Positions 41,602 to 50,837 of a DNA stretch of 64,000 nt are shown piece by piece. Within the stretch, counting starts at the first letter, position 1, and each line of letters opens with the position of its first letter. The notes under the pieces are model-generated. The model was given only the letters and a program-made list of their open reading frames with translations, had not been told where the DNA came from and ran no database searches. The DNA comes from Cetobacterium ceti (GTDB lineage: Bacteria; Fusobacteriota; Fusobacteriia; Fusobacteriales; Fusobacteriaceae): positions 124,001-188,000 of the forward strand of contig NZ_FUWX01000005.1 of the NCBI RefSeq assembly GCF_900167275.1. Direction: 5' to 3'. The position numbers and the translations under genes were made by a program.

Positions 41602-44600
41602 TTATTTAGCTTCTGATGTGAAATCAAGAGATGCTAATCTTTGATATTGTCTCCATCTTCTTTGAGCGTTAGCTTTATTTCTTACAAATAATTCTTTAGC
41701 TGCCTCTGGTTTAGATTTAGTTAATGTAGCGTATCTAACTTCTCCCATTAAGTAATCTTCATATTTATCCCAGTTAGGTTCTTTAGAATCTATTTGTAAT
41801 GGGTTTTTACCTTCTGCTTCTAATGTAGGATTGTATCTGAATATTGGCCAGTATCCACATTCAGTTGCAAGTTTCATTTCAGCTTGGCTGTTACCCATAC
41901 CTTTTTTAATACCGTGACTGATACAAGGAGCATAAGCAATGATTAATGATGGTCCATTATATGCTTCTGCTTCTGCTAAAGCTTTTAAGTATTGTTGTTG
42001 GTTTGCACCCATTGATACTTGTGCAACATAGATATGTCCATAAGACATAGCAATTGCAGCAAGGTCTTTTTTCTTGTTAGGTTTTCCACCTGCAGCGAAC
42101 TTAGCAACTGCTCCAGTTCTTGTAGATTTAGAAGCTTGTCCACCTGTATTTGAATAGATCTCAGTATCAAGAACTAATACGTTGATATCATCAGAAGAAG
42201 CTAGAACGTGGTCTAATCCTCCATAACCGATGTCATAAGCCCATCCGTCTCCTCCGAAGATCCATTGTGATTTTTTAACTAAGTATTGTTTTAAGTTTAA
42301 GATTTCCTTAGCAACTTCACAGTCACATGCTTCTAACATAGGAACTAATTTTTCTTTAATTTCTTTAGTTACAGCACCGTTTGATCTGTTTTCAATCCAT
42401 GCTTGGAATAATTCTTTAACTTCTGGAGAAACACATTCCATGTTTTCTTCCATTTTTTGTTCAATTTTATCTCTTAAAGTTTCAACTGCTTGAGCCATTC
42501 CGTATCCGAACTCTGCGTTATCCTCAAATAATGAGTTAGCCCATGAAGGTCCGTTTCCACAGCTATTAGTTGTATATGGAGTTGAAGGAGCTGATCCTCC
42601 GTAGATTGATGAACATCCAGTAGCGTTTGCTATCATCATTCTATCTCCGAATAATTGAGTTATTGCTTTAATATAAGGAGTTTCTCCACATCCTCCACAA
42701 GCTCCGTGGAACTCGAATAATGGTTGTGCAAATTGAGATCCTTTTACAGTGTTCTTAGCCATTAAGTTATCTTTATAAGTAACTTTTGTGAATAAGTAAT
42801 CTGCATTTTCAGCTTCTCCAGCTTCCATCTCCTCAGCGATAGGTACCATTACTAATGCTTTATCTTTTGCAGGACAAACGTTAGCACATAGTCCACATCC
42901 AGTACAATCTAATGGAGAAACTTGGATTTTATAAGATAATCCTTCTAATCCTTTACCAATTGGAGTTTTAGTAGTTAACTCATTTGGTGCTCCTGCTTTT
43001 TCCTCATCTGTAATTAAGAATGGTCTAATTACAGCGTGTGGACAAACATATGAACATTGGTTACATTGAATACAGTTTTCAACTTTCCAATGAGGAACAG
43101 TTACTGCTACTCCTCTTTTTTCGAAAGCAGAAGTTCCGTTTTCAAATGTTCCATCTTCATATCCATTGAATGCAGAAACTGGTAATTTTTCTCCTTCAAG
43201 TCTGTTAATAGGATTAACTATTTTCTCAACGAAAGTTTCTAATGTTGATGATCCACAGTCACATCCTGAACAAGAACAAGAAGATTCTTTAACTTCGTGT
43301 TTAGCTTCAACTTCTAAGTTAGCCCAAGCTGGATCTACAGTAATTTCTACTAATCCATCTGCTCCCTTATCAATAGCTTCGAAGTTCATTTTTACAATCT
43401 CTGCACCTTTTTTAGAGTAAGTTTTTTCAGCATATTGCTTCATGTATCCTTGAGCTTCCTCAAATGGAATTACATTTGCTAATTTGAAGAATGCAGATTG
43501 CATAATAGTATTAGTTCTTCCTCTTAATCCGATAGAAGCAGCTAATGTATTTGCATCTATAATATAGAATTTAGCTTCTTTTTCTGCTAATGCTTTCTTA
43601 ACTGAGTTAGGTAAGTGAGCTACTGCTTCCTCTGGAGTCCATACACAGTTTAATAAGAAAGTTCCATTTTTCTTTAATCCACTTATCATATCATATTGTC
43701 CTAAATAAGCAGGTACTGAACATGCTATAAAGTCAGGTGATGATACTAAGTAAGTAGATCTGATTGGATGTTTACCAAATCTTAAGTGAGATCTAGTTGA
43801 ACCTCCTGATTTTTTAGAGTCATATGCAAAGTATCCTTGAGCATATAAATCTGTTTTGTCTCCAATGATTTTAATAGAGTTTTTATTAGCTCCAACTGTA
43901 CCGTCAGATCCTAATCCGAAGAATAAACATTCAGTCATTCCTTCGTTATCTAAATCAACTGTTGGTCCTACTTCTAATGAAGTGAAAGTAACGTCATCGT
44001 TAATTCCAACTGTGAAATCATTTTTAGGCTCAGCTGCTTTTAAGTTATCATAAACAGCGATCATTTGAGCTGGAGTAGTATCTTTAGATGATAATCCGTA
44101 TCTTCCTCCAACGATTAATGGAGCGTTTTCCATTCCATAGAATAATCCTCTGATATCTAAGTATAATGGCTCTCCAACTGATCCTTGCTCTTTTGTTCTA
44201 TCTAATACTGCAATTCTCTTAACAGTTTTAGGGAATACATCAAAGAAGTATTTTGAAGAGAATGGTCTATATAAGTGAACGTTAATTAAACCAACTTTTT
44301 CTCCCTTAGCTACTAAATGATCTACAACTTCTTCTAATGTTTGACATACAGATCCCATAGCAATAATTACATGTTCAGCATCTGGTGCTCCATAATAATT
44401 AAATGGTTTGTACTCTCTTCCTACTGCTTTAGAGATTTCTGCCATGTAGTTAGCAACTACATCTGGTACTGCATCATAGAATTTATTTTGAGCTTCTCTT
44501 GTTTGGAAGTAAATATCATCGTTTTGTGCAGTTCCTCTTGTTACTGGGTGCTCTGGATTTAAAGCTCTTTCTCTGAAGGCTTGAATAGCATCCATGTCTA

Positions 44601-45183
44601 CTAAGTTCTTGAATACTTCATAGTCCATAACTTCAACTTTTTGAATTTCGTGAGAAGTTCTGAATCCATCAAATATATTCATGAAAGGAACTCTTGATTT
44701 TATAGCTGCTAAGTGAGCTACACCTGAAAGATCCATAACTTCTTGTACTGAACTTTCGAATAACATTGCGAATCCTGTTTGTCTAGCTGCATATATATCT
44801 TGGTGGTCTCCAAAGATTGATAATGCTTGTGCTGCTAATGATCTAGCAGAAACGTGGATTACACCTGGTAATAATTCCCCTGCTATTTTATACATATTAG
44901 GTACTTTTAATAATAAACCTTGAGAAGCTGTATAAGTTGTTGTTAAAGCTCCCGCTTGTAATGATCCGTGAACTGTTCCTGCTGCTCCACCTTCTGATTG
45001 CATTTCTACAACTTTTACTGGAGTACCGAACATGTTCTTCATTCCTCTTGAAGCCCACTCATCTGTATACTCTGCCATAGGTGATGATGGTGTTATTGGA
45101 TAAATTCCTGCAACTTCTGTAAATGCGTATGACGCATAAGCAGCAGCTTGGTTTCCATCCATAGTTTGCATTTTCTTTGCCAT
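41602..45183 (-). CDS. nifJ: Pyruvate:ferredoxin (flavodoxin) oxidoreductase
   Basis: 1193 residues, the single-chain homodimeric enzyme. It converts pyruvate and CoA to acetyl-CoA, CO2 and reduced ferredoxin. The start MDGNQAAAYASYAFTEVAGIYPITPSSPMAE is the pyruvate-binding domain. Two ferredoxin-type clusters lie at CIQCNQCSYVCPH (near 704) and CTGCGLCANVCPA (near 761). A further cluster and TPP domain follow: GACGGCGETPYIK, GGDGWAYDIGYGGLDHVL and NTGGQASKSTRTGA. An extra cysteine-rich stretch SSCSCSGCDCGSS lies near residues 633-645. AGGAGGAGG precedes the ATG, and codon use looks like a highly expressed gene. Own promoter, downstream of pta-ackA. Confidence 0.97.
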   Translation of the reverse strand: MAKKMQTMDGNQAAAYASYAFTEVAGIYPITPSSPMAEYTDEWASRGMKNMFGTPVKVVEMQSEGGAAGTVHGSLQAGALTTTYTASQGLLLKVPNMYKIAGELLPGVIHVSARSLAAQALSIFGDHQDIYAARQTGFAMLFESSVQEVMDLSGVAHLAAIKSRVPFMNIFDGFRTSHEIQKVEVMDYEVFKNLVDMDAIQAFRERALNPEHPVTRGTAQNDDIYFQTREAQNKFYDAVPDVVANYMAEISKAVGREYKPFNYYGAPDAEHVIIAMGSVCQTLEEVVDHLVAKGEKVGLINVHLYRPFSSKYFFDVFPKTVKRIAVLDRTKEQGSVGEPLYLDIRGLFYGMENAPLIVGGRYGLSSKDTTPAQMIAVYDNLKAAEPKNDFTVGINDDVTFTSLEVGPTVDLDNEGMTECLFFGLGSDGTVGANKNSIKIIGDKTDLYAQGYFAYDSKKSGGSTRSHLRFGKHPIRSTYLVSSPDFIACSVPAYLGQYDMISGLKKNGTFLLNCVWTPEEAVAHLPNSVKKALAEKEAKFYIIDANTLAASIGLRGRTNTIMQSAFFKLANVIPFEEAQGYMKQYAEKTYSKKGAEIVKMNFEAIDKGADGLVEITVDPAWANLEVEAKHEVKESSCSCSGCDCGSSTLETFVEKIVNPINRLEGEKLPVSAFNGYEDGTFENGTSAFEKRGVAVTVPHWKVENCIQCNQCSYVCPHAVIRPFLITDEEKAGAPNELTTKTPIGKGLEGLSYKIQVSPLDCTGCGLCANVCPAKDKALVMVPIAEEMEAGEAENADYLFTKVTYKDNLMAKNTVKGSQFAQPLFEFHGACGGCGETPYIKAITQLFGDRMMIANATGCSSIYGGSAPSTPYTTNSCGNGPSWANSLFEDNAEFGYGMAQAVETLRDKIEQKMEENMECVSPEVKELFQAWIENRSNGAVTKEIKEKLVPMLEACDCEVAKEILNLKQYLVKKSQWIFGGDGWAYDIGYGGLDHVLASSDDINVLVLDTEIYSNTGGQASKSTRTGAVAKFAAGGKPNKKKDLAAIAMSYGHIYVAQVSMGANQQQYLKALAEAEAYNGPSLIIAYAPCISHGIKKGMGNSQAEMKLATECGYWPIFRYNPTLEAEGKNPLQIDSKEPNWDKYEDYLMGEVRYATLTKSKPEAAKELFVRNKANAQRRWRQYQRLASLDFTSEAK

Positions 45184-45229
45184 TTGTGCCTCCTCCTAGC
45201 CAATCGATTTTTTGGTTTTCTGCACTTCT

Positions 45230-45257
45230 ATTCTAGTACAAATTTTCAATTTGTCAA
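45230..45257 (-). promoter_or_regulatory. Promoter of nifJ
   Basis: Minus-strand TTGACA (complement of 45252-45257), 16-base spacer and TAGAAT (complement of 45230-45235), about 50 bases upstream of the start. Confidence 0.7.
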
Positions 45258-45298
45258 TTGGTGAATTAACTTTTGGTTTTTTTTTGGTTTTTATCTAT

Positions 45299-45319
45299 TT
45301 ATATAAATGGTTTATATAA
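45299..45319 (-). terminator. AT-rich hairpin after ackA
   Basis: TTATATAAA (45299-45307) pairs perfectly with TTTATATAA (45311-45319). No clean U run follows, so termination between ackA and nifJ is only possible. Confidence 0.35.
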
Positions 45320-45321
45320 GC

Positions 45322-46521
45322 TTATTTATTTACGATTTCGTAAGTATCTCTAGCGATTACTAACTCTTCGTTTGTAGGTATTTTGAATACAGTAACTTTT
45401 GATTCAGGTTTAGATAATACAACATTACCTTTTTGTCTCTTAGAGTTTAATTCCTCATCTAAGTCTACACCTAAGAACTCAAGTCCTTTTAATACCATAG
45501 CTCTAACTTTTCCAGAGTTTTCTCCGATTCCTCCTGTGAAGCAAATAGCGTCTACTCCACCCATTTGAGCTGCGTAGTTTCCTACATATCCTCTAATTTT
45601 ATATGCGAACATTTCTTCAGCTAATAGAGCTCTAGCGTCTCCTTCAACTGCTCCAATTTCCATATCTCTACAATCTGAAGATTTTCCAAATACTCCAAGA
45701 ATTCCTGATTGCTTGTTTAATCTAGCATCCATTTCCTTGTCTGATAATCCTCTTTTGTTTTTAATAAATAATACAGCTGCTGGGTCGATATCTCCACATC
45801 TAGTTCCCATCATAATACCTTGTAATGGAGTTAATCCCATTGAAGTATCAATACATTTTCCGTTCTTAACAGCAGAGATTGATCCTCCGTTTCCTAAGTG
45901 ACATACGATGATTTTAGATTCTGCAGGGTTTCCTAATAACTCTTGAGCTACTCCTGAAACGAACTTATGAGAAGTTCCGTGGAATCCATATTTTCTAACT
46001 TTTAACTCAGTATAATCTTCGTATGGTAAAGCATACATATATGCTTCAGCTGGCATAGTTTGGTGGAATGCAGTGTCGAATACAGCTACATTTGCTTTTC
46101 CTGGCATTAATTCTTGCATAGTTTTAATTCCTAGGATGTTTGCTGGGTTGTGTAAAGGAGCTAATTCAGAATTTGCTTCTAATCCTCCCATAACAGCATC
46201 GTCAACTAATACTGATGTTGCAAACTCTTCTCCACCGTGAACAACTCTGTGTCCAATAGCGTCGATTTCTTCAACTGATTTGATTACTCCATACTCAGGG
46301 TTAACTATAGCGCTAATTACTAAGTTTAAAGCTTCCTTATGTGTAGGCATTGCATGCTCTAATGTGATTTCGAAATCCTTTGCAGGGTTTTCATATTCCA
46401 TTTTAGAACCTTCGATTCCAATTCTTTCACATAATCCTTTTGCAAATAATTCTCCTGTTTGAGGGTTTAATAACTGATACTTTAAAGAAGAACTTCCACA
46501 GTTAATAACTAAAATTTTCAT
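45322..46521 (-). CDS. ackA: Acetate kinase
   Basis: 399 residues starting MKILVINCGSSSLKYQLL, the invariant N-terminus of acetate kinase. It also has RVVHGGEEF, FDTAFHQTMP, RKYGFHGTSHKFVS, VCHLGNGGSISA, DTSMGLTPLQGIMMGTRCGD and CFTGGIGEN. It transfers phosphate from acetyl-phosphate to ADP, giving acetate and ATP. The frame runs four codons further up to a GTG, but AAGGTGG lies eight bases before the ATG at 46521, which gives the family start. It is 37 bases after pta, one operon. Confidence 0.97.
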   Translation of the reverse strand: MKILVINCGSSSLKYQLLNPQTGELFAKGLCERIGIEGSKMEYENPAKDFEITLEHAMPTHKEALNLVISAIVNPEYGVIKSVEEIDAIGHRVVHGGEEFATSVLVDDAVMGGLEANSELAPLHNPANILGIKTMQELMPGKANVAVFDTAFHQTMPAEAYMYALPYEDYTELKVRKYGFHGTSHKFVSGVAQELLGNPAESKIIVCHLGNGGSISAVKNGKCIDTSMGLTPLQGIMMGTRCGDIDPAAVLFIKNKRGLSDKEMDARLNKQSGILGVFGKSSDCRDMEIGAVEGDARALLAEEMFAYKIRGYVGNYAAQMGGVDAICFTGGIGENSGKVRAMVLKGLEFLGVDLDEELNSKRQKGNVVLSKPESKVTVFKIPTNEELVIARDTYEIVNK

Positions 46522-46558
46522 TAAATCTACCACCTTATAAAATTTATATTTTAAATAA

Positions 46559-47557
46559 TTATTTTCCAGCTTGAACTGAAGTTATTGCAGTTAAGTTTAC
46601 GATATCCTCAACTGAACATCCTCTAGATAAGTCATTGATAGGAGCTCCTAATCCTTGAATTAATGGACCGTATGCTTCTGCATTTGCTAATCTTTGAACT
46701 AATTTATATCCAATATTTCCTGCTGCTAAGTTAGGGAATATTAATACATTTGCTGAACCTGCAACTGTTGAGTTAGGTGCTTTTTTAGCTCCAACTGCTT
46801 TAACTAATGCAGCGTCAGCTTGTAATTCCTCTTCAAATTTGAAATCTGCATTTCTTTCTCTTAAAATGTTTCCTGCTTCTTTAACAACATCTACTGAGTC
46901 ATGTTTTGCAGAACCTTTTGTAGAGAATGACATTAATGCAACTTTAGGATCAATTCCAGCTACTGATTTAGCTGTTGCTGCAGCTTCTGTAGCGATATCA
47001 GCTAATTGCTCAGAAGTTGGCTCAGGTATAACAGCACAATCTCCAAATACTAATATATCTCCGTATTTATCTTGGTTTTGAGATAATTCCATTAAGAATA
47101 CAGATGAAACTGTTTTGATTCCAGGTTTAGTTCCAACTACTTGGATTCCTGCTCTTAAAACGTTTGCTGTAGGAGAATCTGAACCAGATACCATTCCAGA
47201 AACATCTCCGAATTTAACCATCATTGCACCAAAGAAGTTTACGTCTGAAGTTAAAATTTCTTTTGCTTTTTCCTCAGTCATTCCTTTTGCTGCTCTTTTT
47301 CTATGAAGTTCAGCTACGTAAGCATCTAATTTTTCATAAGTTGTTGGATCAACAATCTCTGCACCTTCTAATGAAACATTTAACTCCTTTGCGAAGTTTA
47401 AAATTGTTTCTTTATTTCCTATTAAAACAGGTGTAGCAAGTTTGTTTGCAACAACCTCTGCTGCTGCTCTTATTACTCTTTCGTCAGTAGCTTCAGGTAA
47501 TACTATTTTATTTCCTAAAGCTTTAGCTTTCTCTCTAATTTCAACTATGATACTCAC
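46559..47557 (-). CDS. pta: Phosphate acetyltransferase
   Basis: 332 residues, the short single-domain type: KIVLPEATDERVIRAAAEV, RGMTEEKA-like AAKGMTEEKAKEIL, MVSGSDSPTANVLRAG, VFGDCAVIPEPTSEQLADIA, SFSTKGSAKHDSVDVV and LIFPNLAAGNIGYKLVQR. It converts acetyl-CoA and phosphate to acetyl-phosphate. The start is GTG, with AGGAGG eight bases upstream. It leads the pta-ackA operon, with nifJ following, so acetyl-CoA production and its use for ATP are encoded together. Confidence 0.97.
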   Translation of the reverse strand: MSIIVEIREKAKALGNKIVLPEATDERVIRAAAEVVANKLATPVLIGNKETILNFAKELNVSLEGAEIVDPTTYEKLDAYVAELHRKRAAKGMTEEKAKEILTSDVNFFGAMMVKFGDVSGMVSGSDSPTANVLRAGIQVVGTKPGIKTVSSVFLMELSQNQDKYGDILVFGDCAVIPEPTSEQLADIATEAAATAKSVAGIDPKVALMSFSTKGSAKHDSVDVVKEAGNILRERNADFKFEEELQADAALVKAVGAKKAPNSTVAGSANVLIFPNLAAGNIGYKLVQRLANAEAYGPLIQGLGAPINDLSRGCSVEDIVNLTAITSVQAGK

Positions 47558-47646
47558 TGTGTTTCCTCCTCATTATTTATTTAAATTGATTATCATTTAC
47601 TTTTCTTTCGATTATCTTTTGAACATTTTCAGTCCCAATTAAATAT

Positions 47647-47675
47647 ATCTTAACAAATTTTAAATATATTTACAA
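47647..47675 (-). promoter_or_regulatory. Promoter of pta-ackA
   Basis: Minus-strand TTGTAA (complement of 47670-47675), 17-base spacer and extended TGT-TAAGAT (-10 complement of 47647-47652). It leaves a leader of about 80 bases. Confidence 0.6.
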
Positions 47676-47691
47676 TTATTTTTCAAAATTT

Positions 47692-48810
47692 TTAATCAAA
47701 TATTGCTTGGATATACTCCTTGGCCTTGAATTCCCTAAGGTCATCTACTCCTTCTCCAACTCCAATAAATTTAATTGGCTTTTTAATCTGTTCTGAAATA
47801 CTGAACAAAATTCCTCCTTTTGCAGTCCCATCTAATTTTGTAACTACAAATCCAGTTAATTTTGTAACCTCATTAAATACCTTTGCTTGATTTAATCCAT
47901 TTTGCCCTGTTGTTCCATCTATTACTAAAATAGATTCATAATCTTGACTTCCTAGTTTCTTTTTAATTATATTGTTTATCTTTTCTAATTCCTGCATTAA
48001 ATTGTTTTTATTGTGTAATCTCCCTGCAGTGTCAATAATAACAACATCTGCTTTTTTATCCTCTCCAGCCTTTAAGGTATCAAATACTACAGCTCCTGGA
48101 TCTGCCCCTTGGGAATGTTTTACAATTTCTGCTCCTGCTCTTTTAGCCCACTCTTCAAGTTGCTCTATAGCTGCAGCTCTAAAAGTATCTCCAGCCCCTA
48201 TTACTACTTTCTTTCCTTCTTTAGTTAATTTTGCTGCTATTTTCCCTATAGTTGTTGTTTTTCCAACTCCATTAACTCCCACAACTAAAATAACATTCAT
48301 TCTATTTGGTTCAATATCTAAATCTGTTCCCTCTTCTATTAAATACTTTTCCATTACATCTCTTAACACAGGAAAAACTTCTTCAGGATTTTTAATTCCT
48401 CTGTTTCTCACTTCTTCTTCTAAATCCTTTACAATTTTAAGAGTCATTTCCATTCCAATATCTGATTGTACAAGTAACTCTTCTAATTCCTCATACATCT
48501 CATCATCTATAATGCTTCTTCCCTTAAAAATATTTTTTAATTTACTAAATAATCCCTCTCTAGATCTAATTAATTTTTCCCTTAAAGATGCAAAAAATCC
48601 AGTTTTTTTCTCTATTTTTTCTTCTACTTTTTCAATCTTCTCTTTTACTTCTTCTTTTAAAACAGGTTCTACTATTTCTACTTCTTCTTTTACTTCCTGT
48701 ACTCTTTCTTCAATCTCTTCCTTTACCTCTTCTACTTTTTCTCTTATTTCTTCAACGATTACTTCTTCTTCTTTCTTTTTCTTTCCGAAAAATTTGCTAA
48801 AAAAACTCAT
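47692..48810 (-). CDS. ftsY: Signal recognition particle receptor FtsY
   Basis: 372 residues. The N-terminal 75 residues are a very acidic, Glu/Lys-heptad coil (the A domain) that helps hold FtsY to the membrane. The NG GTPase follows: VVGVNGVGKTTTIGKIAAKL (G1), GAGDTFRAAAIEQLEEWAKR, VIIDTAGRLHNKNNLMQEL (G3), VTKLDGTAKGG (G4) and GVGEGVDDLREF. It docks ribosome-SRP complexes to the translocon. AGGAGG precedes the ATG. An antisense frame across it is an artefact of the Glu/Lys repeats. Confidence 0.97.
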   Translation of the reverse strand: MSFFSKFFGKKKKEEEVIVEEIREKVEEVKEEIEERVQEVKEEVEIVEPVLKEEVKEKIEKVEEKIEKKTGFFASLREKLIRSREGLFSKLKNIFKGRSIIDDEMYEELEELLVQSDIGMEMTLKIVKDLEEEVRNRGIKNPEEVFPVLRDVMEKYLIEEGTDLDIEPNRMNVILVVGVNGVGKTTTIGKIAAKLTKEGKKVVIGAGDTFRAAAIEQLEEWAKRAGAEIVKHSQGADPGAVVFDTLKAGEDKKADVVIIDTAGRLHNKNNLMQELEKINNIIKKKLGSQDYESILVIDGTTGQNGLNQAKVFNEVTKLTGFVVTKLDGTAKGGILFSISEQIKKPIKFIGVGEGVDDLREFKAKEYIQAIFD

Positions 48811-48871
48811 AACTCCTCCTAAGATAATTATATAATAAAAAATACTATCATATTTAATTATTAATTTAAAG

Positions 48872-48900
48872 AAAAAAAGCCTAGAATTTAAATTCTAGGC
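48872..48900 (-). terminator. Terminator of the FAD-dependent protein gene
   Basis: A perfect 22-base palindrome (48879-48900, core CTAGAATTTAAATTCTAG) followed on the minus strand by a run of seven T. It separates the upstream long run from ftsY. Confidence 0.85.
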
Positions 48901-48909
48901 AAATTATTT

Positions 48910-50304
48910 CTATTTTGTAACTATATGTCTAACTGCTAAGATCCCCATTACTGCTGCGATGTTTAATCCGCTTCCATAACCTGAACTGTCTCCTGCTGCA
49001 TATAATCCTTTTATATTTGTTTCCATATTTTCATCTATTTCAATTCTTGTACTTCTGAATTTAATTTCTGGGAAATATAATAATAAATCACTTGATGCAA
49101 ATCCTGGAGTAATTTTATCATGAATTTCTATAAATTCTATGATATTATCTAAAATTCTCTTTGGACAAGCTAATGAAATATCTCCTGCTACATAGTCTTC
49201 AGTTGTTGGAACAATATTTAATCTCGCTAGTCTTGCCTCTGTACTTCTTCTACCAGCTTTTAAATCTCCATAAGATTGCATTAAAATTTTTCCACCAGTT
49301 AACATAGAAGACATTTTTGCTATAGCTGTAGCATATTCAAATGGTTGATTAAATGGTTCTGTAAATGTTTTTGTGCATAATAAAGCTAAATTTGTATTTG
49401 TAGACTTTTTATCTTTATAAGCATGACCATTAGCTAATATAACATCATCTCCATGCTTTTCAGCAGCTATAAATCCACTTGGATTACTACAGAAAGTTCT
49501 CATTCTATCCTTATATTTTTTTGTATAATAAATCATTTTTGCTTCATAGAAATTTTCATTTATATCCTTCATTACTATATCAGGAATTTCTACTCTTACT
49601 CCTACATCCACAGCACCTGTTTTATATACAACACCATATTTTTGACATAGATCCATAACTTTTTTAGCACCACTTCTACCCATACCAATTACAACATTTT
49701 CTCCATGGTATGTTTCCATAGTTCCCTTATGAGATACTACAACACCTTTTATCTCTCCATTTTCAACAATTAATTCCTCAGCTTCTCTTTCAGATGCAAA
49801 TTCTACTCCACTTTCAAGAAGATAATTAACTAATTTTGTATATAGTTCTCTTGATCCATCTGTTCCTAAGTGCATTGTAGGTGTATCAACTAATTGTACA
49901 TCATGCTCAATACATCTTTTCTTTATGTCTAACATTGGTTGATTATATTCTACCCCTGATGGTTTTTCATCAAATCCAAATCTCTTATAAACATCTGCTA
50001 CATATTTTATTGTTTCATTTACAACAGATTTTCCAGTTATTACATGAACATCTCCACCAACTCTATAATCCATATTAAATTTTGAATCGGAGAAAGCTCC
50101 TGCTCCACTTACACCAAATATTATGGCACAAGTAGGACATTTAACACATTTACCTAGTTTTTCCTTTGGGCAAACTCTTTGAGTTAGCATTCTTCCCTTA
50201 TCAATAACTAATACTTTAAGATTTTTATCTTTTTCAATAGCTTCAAATGCTCCAAATACTCCAGCTTGTCCTCCACCTAGAAATATAATATCGTAATTCT
50301 TCAT
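48910..50304 (-). CDS. FAD-dependent oxidoreductase of the COG2509 type
   Basis: 464 residues. Dinucleotide-binding start MKNYDIIFLGGGQAGVFGAFEA, and a second FAD motif near the C-terminus, GLYAAGDSSGYGSGLNIAAVMG. A cysteine cluster VCPKEKLGKCVKCPTC (C-x7-C-x2-C-x2-C) lies near residues 49-64, followed by GVSGAGAFSDSKFN, features of the uncharacterised COG2509 dehydrogenases. Substrate and partner are unknown. The cysteines could hold iron-sulphur or zinc (inference). The frame extends 22 codons upstream, but GGAGG six bases before the ATG at 50304 and a promoter overlapping that extension fix the start. Confidence 0.82.
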   Translation of the reverse strand: MKNYDIIFLGGGQAGVFGAFEAIEKDKNLKVLVIDKGRMLTQRVCPKEKLGKCVKCPTCAIIFGVSGAGAFSDSKFNMDYRVGGDVHVITGKSVVNETIKYVADVYKRFGFDEKPSGVEYNQPMLDIKKRCIEHDVQLVDTPTMHLGTDGSRELYTKLVNYLLESGVEFASEREAEELIVENGEIKGVVVSHKGTMETYHGENVVIGMGRSGAKKVMDLCQKYGVVYKTGAVDVGVRVEIPDIVMKDINENFYEAKMIYYTKKYKDRMRTFCSNPSGFIAAEKHGDDVILANGHAYKDKKSTNTNLALLCTKTFTEPFNQPFEYATAIAKMSSMLTGGKILMQSYGDLKAGRRSTEARLARLNIVPTTEDYVAGDISLACPKRILDNIIEFIEIHDKITPGFASSDLLLYFPEIKFRSTRIEIDENMETNIKGLYAAGDSSGYGSGLNIAAVMGILAVRHIVTK

Positions 50305-50340
50305 TAGATTCCTCCAAATATTTTCTATTTTTGACAGACT

Positions 50341-50370
50341 ATTATACCATAATTTTATTGTCTTTGCCAA
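50341..50370 (-). promoter_or_regulatory. Promoter of the FAD-dependent protein gene
   Basis: Minus-strand TTGGCA (complement of 50365-50370), 18-base spacer and perfect extended TGG-TATAAT (-10 complement of 50341-50346). It overlaps the end of the preceding gene. Confidence 0.65.
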
Positions 50371-50825
50371 TCTATCTTTTGGTTAAAAGCTTCCATTGGA
50401 AGGTTCACATGAATTTCTCCAGTTTGTTCGCTGTAGTTATAATTCCACCCGCCAATATTACTTCCCTTAGTAAAATCATTCATATCATAAACTTTATTAT
50501 TGGGAAGATATTTAGAAAATTCTGGAGTTGAAGAAATTTTGTTTTTTCCATATATCTGTTCAAAAGAAATTAAATTTCCTTTTTCATCATAATAATCTAG
50601 AAGTTTTAAATTATTTTCTACTCCAGTTTCTGTTAAATTAGGATATTTTCCAGCTACTTTATAATATTTATCCAAAGCTATCCTTAATTCTCTTAGATTA
50701 TATTTTATTTTTTCAACCTTGGAAGTTTCATTTAAATCTTTAATTTCTCTTTTTACAAAATGTAAAAGAAAAAATCCAGTAAAAAAAATTAAAAAAATAT
50801 ATATTATTATTCTAGAAAGTTTCAT
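50355..50825 (-). CDS. Membrane-anchored pseudopilin-like protein
   Basis: 156 residues. One N-terminal transmembrane helix (about 5-24) is followed by a long helix containing YNLRELRIALDKYYKVAGKYPNL, the pattern of type II secretion and type IV pseudopilins. The C-terminal beta part has GGWNYNYSEQTGEIHVN, as in pseudopilin tips. The prepilin peptidase site (G-F-x4-E) is missing, so it may stay as a fixed membrane protein. No secretion genes are nearby. It follows yqeH by 12 bases with a weak ribosome binding site. Function unknown. Confidence 0.65.
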   Translation of the reverse strand: MKLSRIIIYIFLIFFTGFFLLHFVKREIKDLNETSKVEKIKYNLRELRIALDKYYKVAGKYPNLTETGVENNLKLLDYYDEKGNLISFEQIYGKNKISSTPEFSKYLPNNKVYDMNDFTKGSNIGGWNYNYSEQTGEIHVNLPMEAFNQKIDWQRQ

Positions 50826-50837
50826 ATGCTACCACTA

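Noticed and set aside
43166-43420. Antisense open frames inside nifJ, ackA and pta (also at 43856, 44341, 45713, 46280, 46839 and 47224)
   Set aside because: Highly expressed genes with biased codons leave the opposite strand open. None has a start site or a recognisable protein.
45271-45295. GGTTTTTTTTTGGTTTTT repeats upstream of nifJ
   Set aside because: Low-complexity T-rich sequence with two GG breaks; no period or dyad beyond chance.
47640-47660. A Rex-like half site TTGTTAA upstream of pta
   Set aside because: The second half (TTAACAA at 4-base spacing) is absent, and such AT-rich words occur by chance here.
47972-48835. A 287-residue open frame antisense to ftsY, rich in Ser, Phe and Thr
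   Set aside because: It is the reverse complement of the Glu/Lys coil and NG domain of ftsY, with low-complexity composition and no ribosome binding site. A shadow, not a gene.
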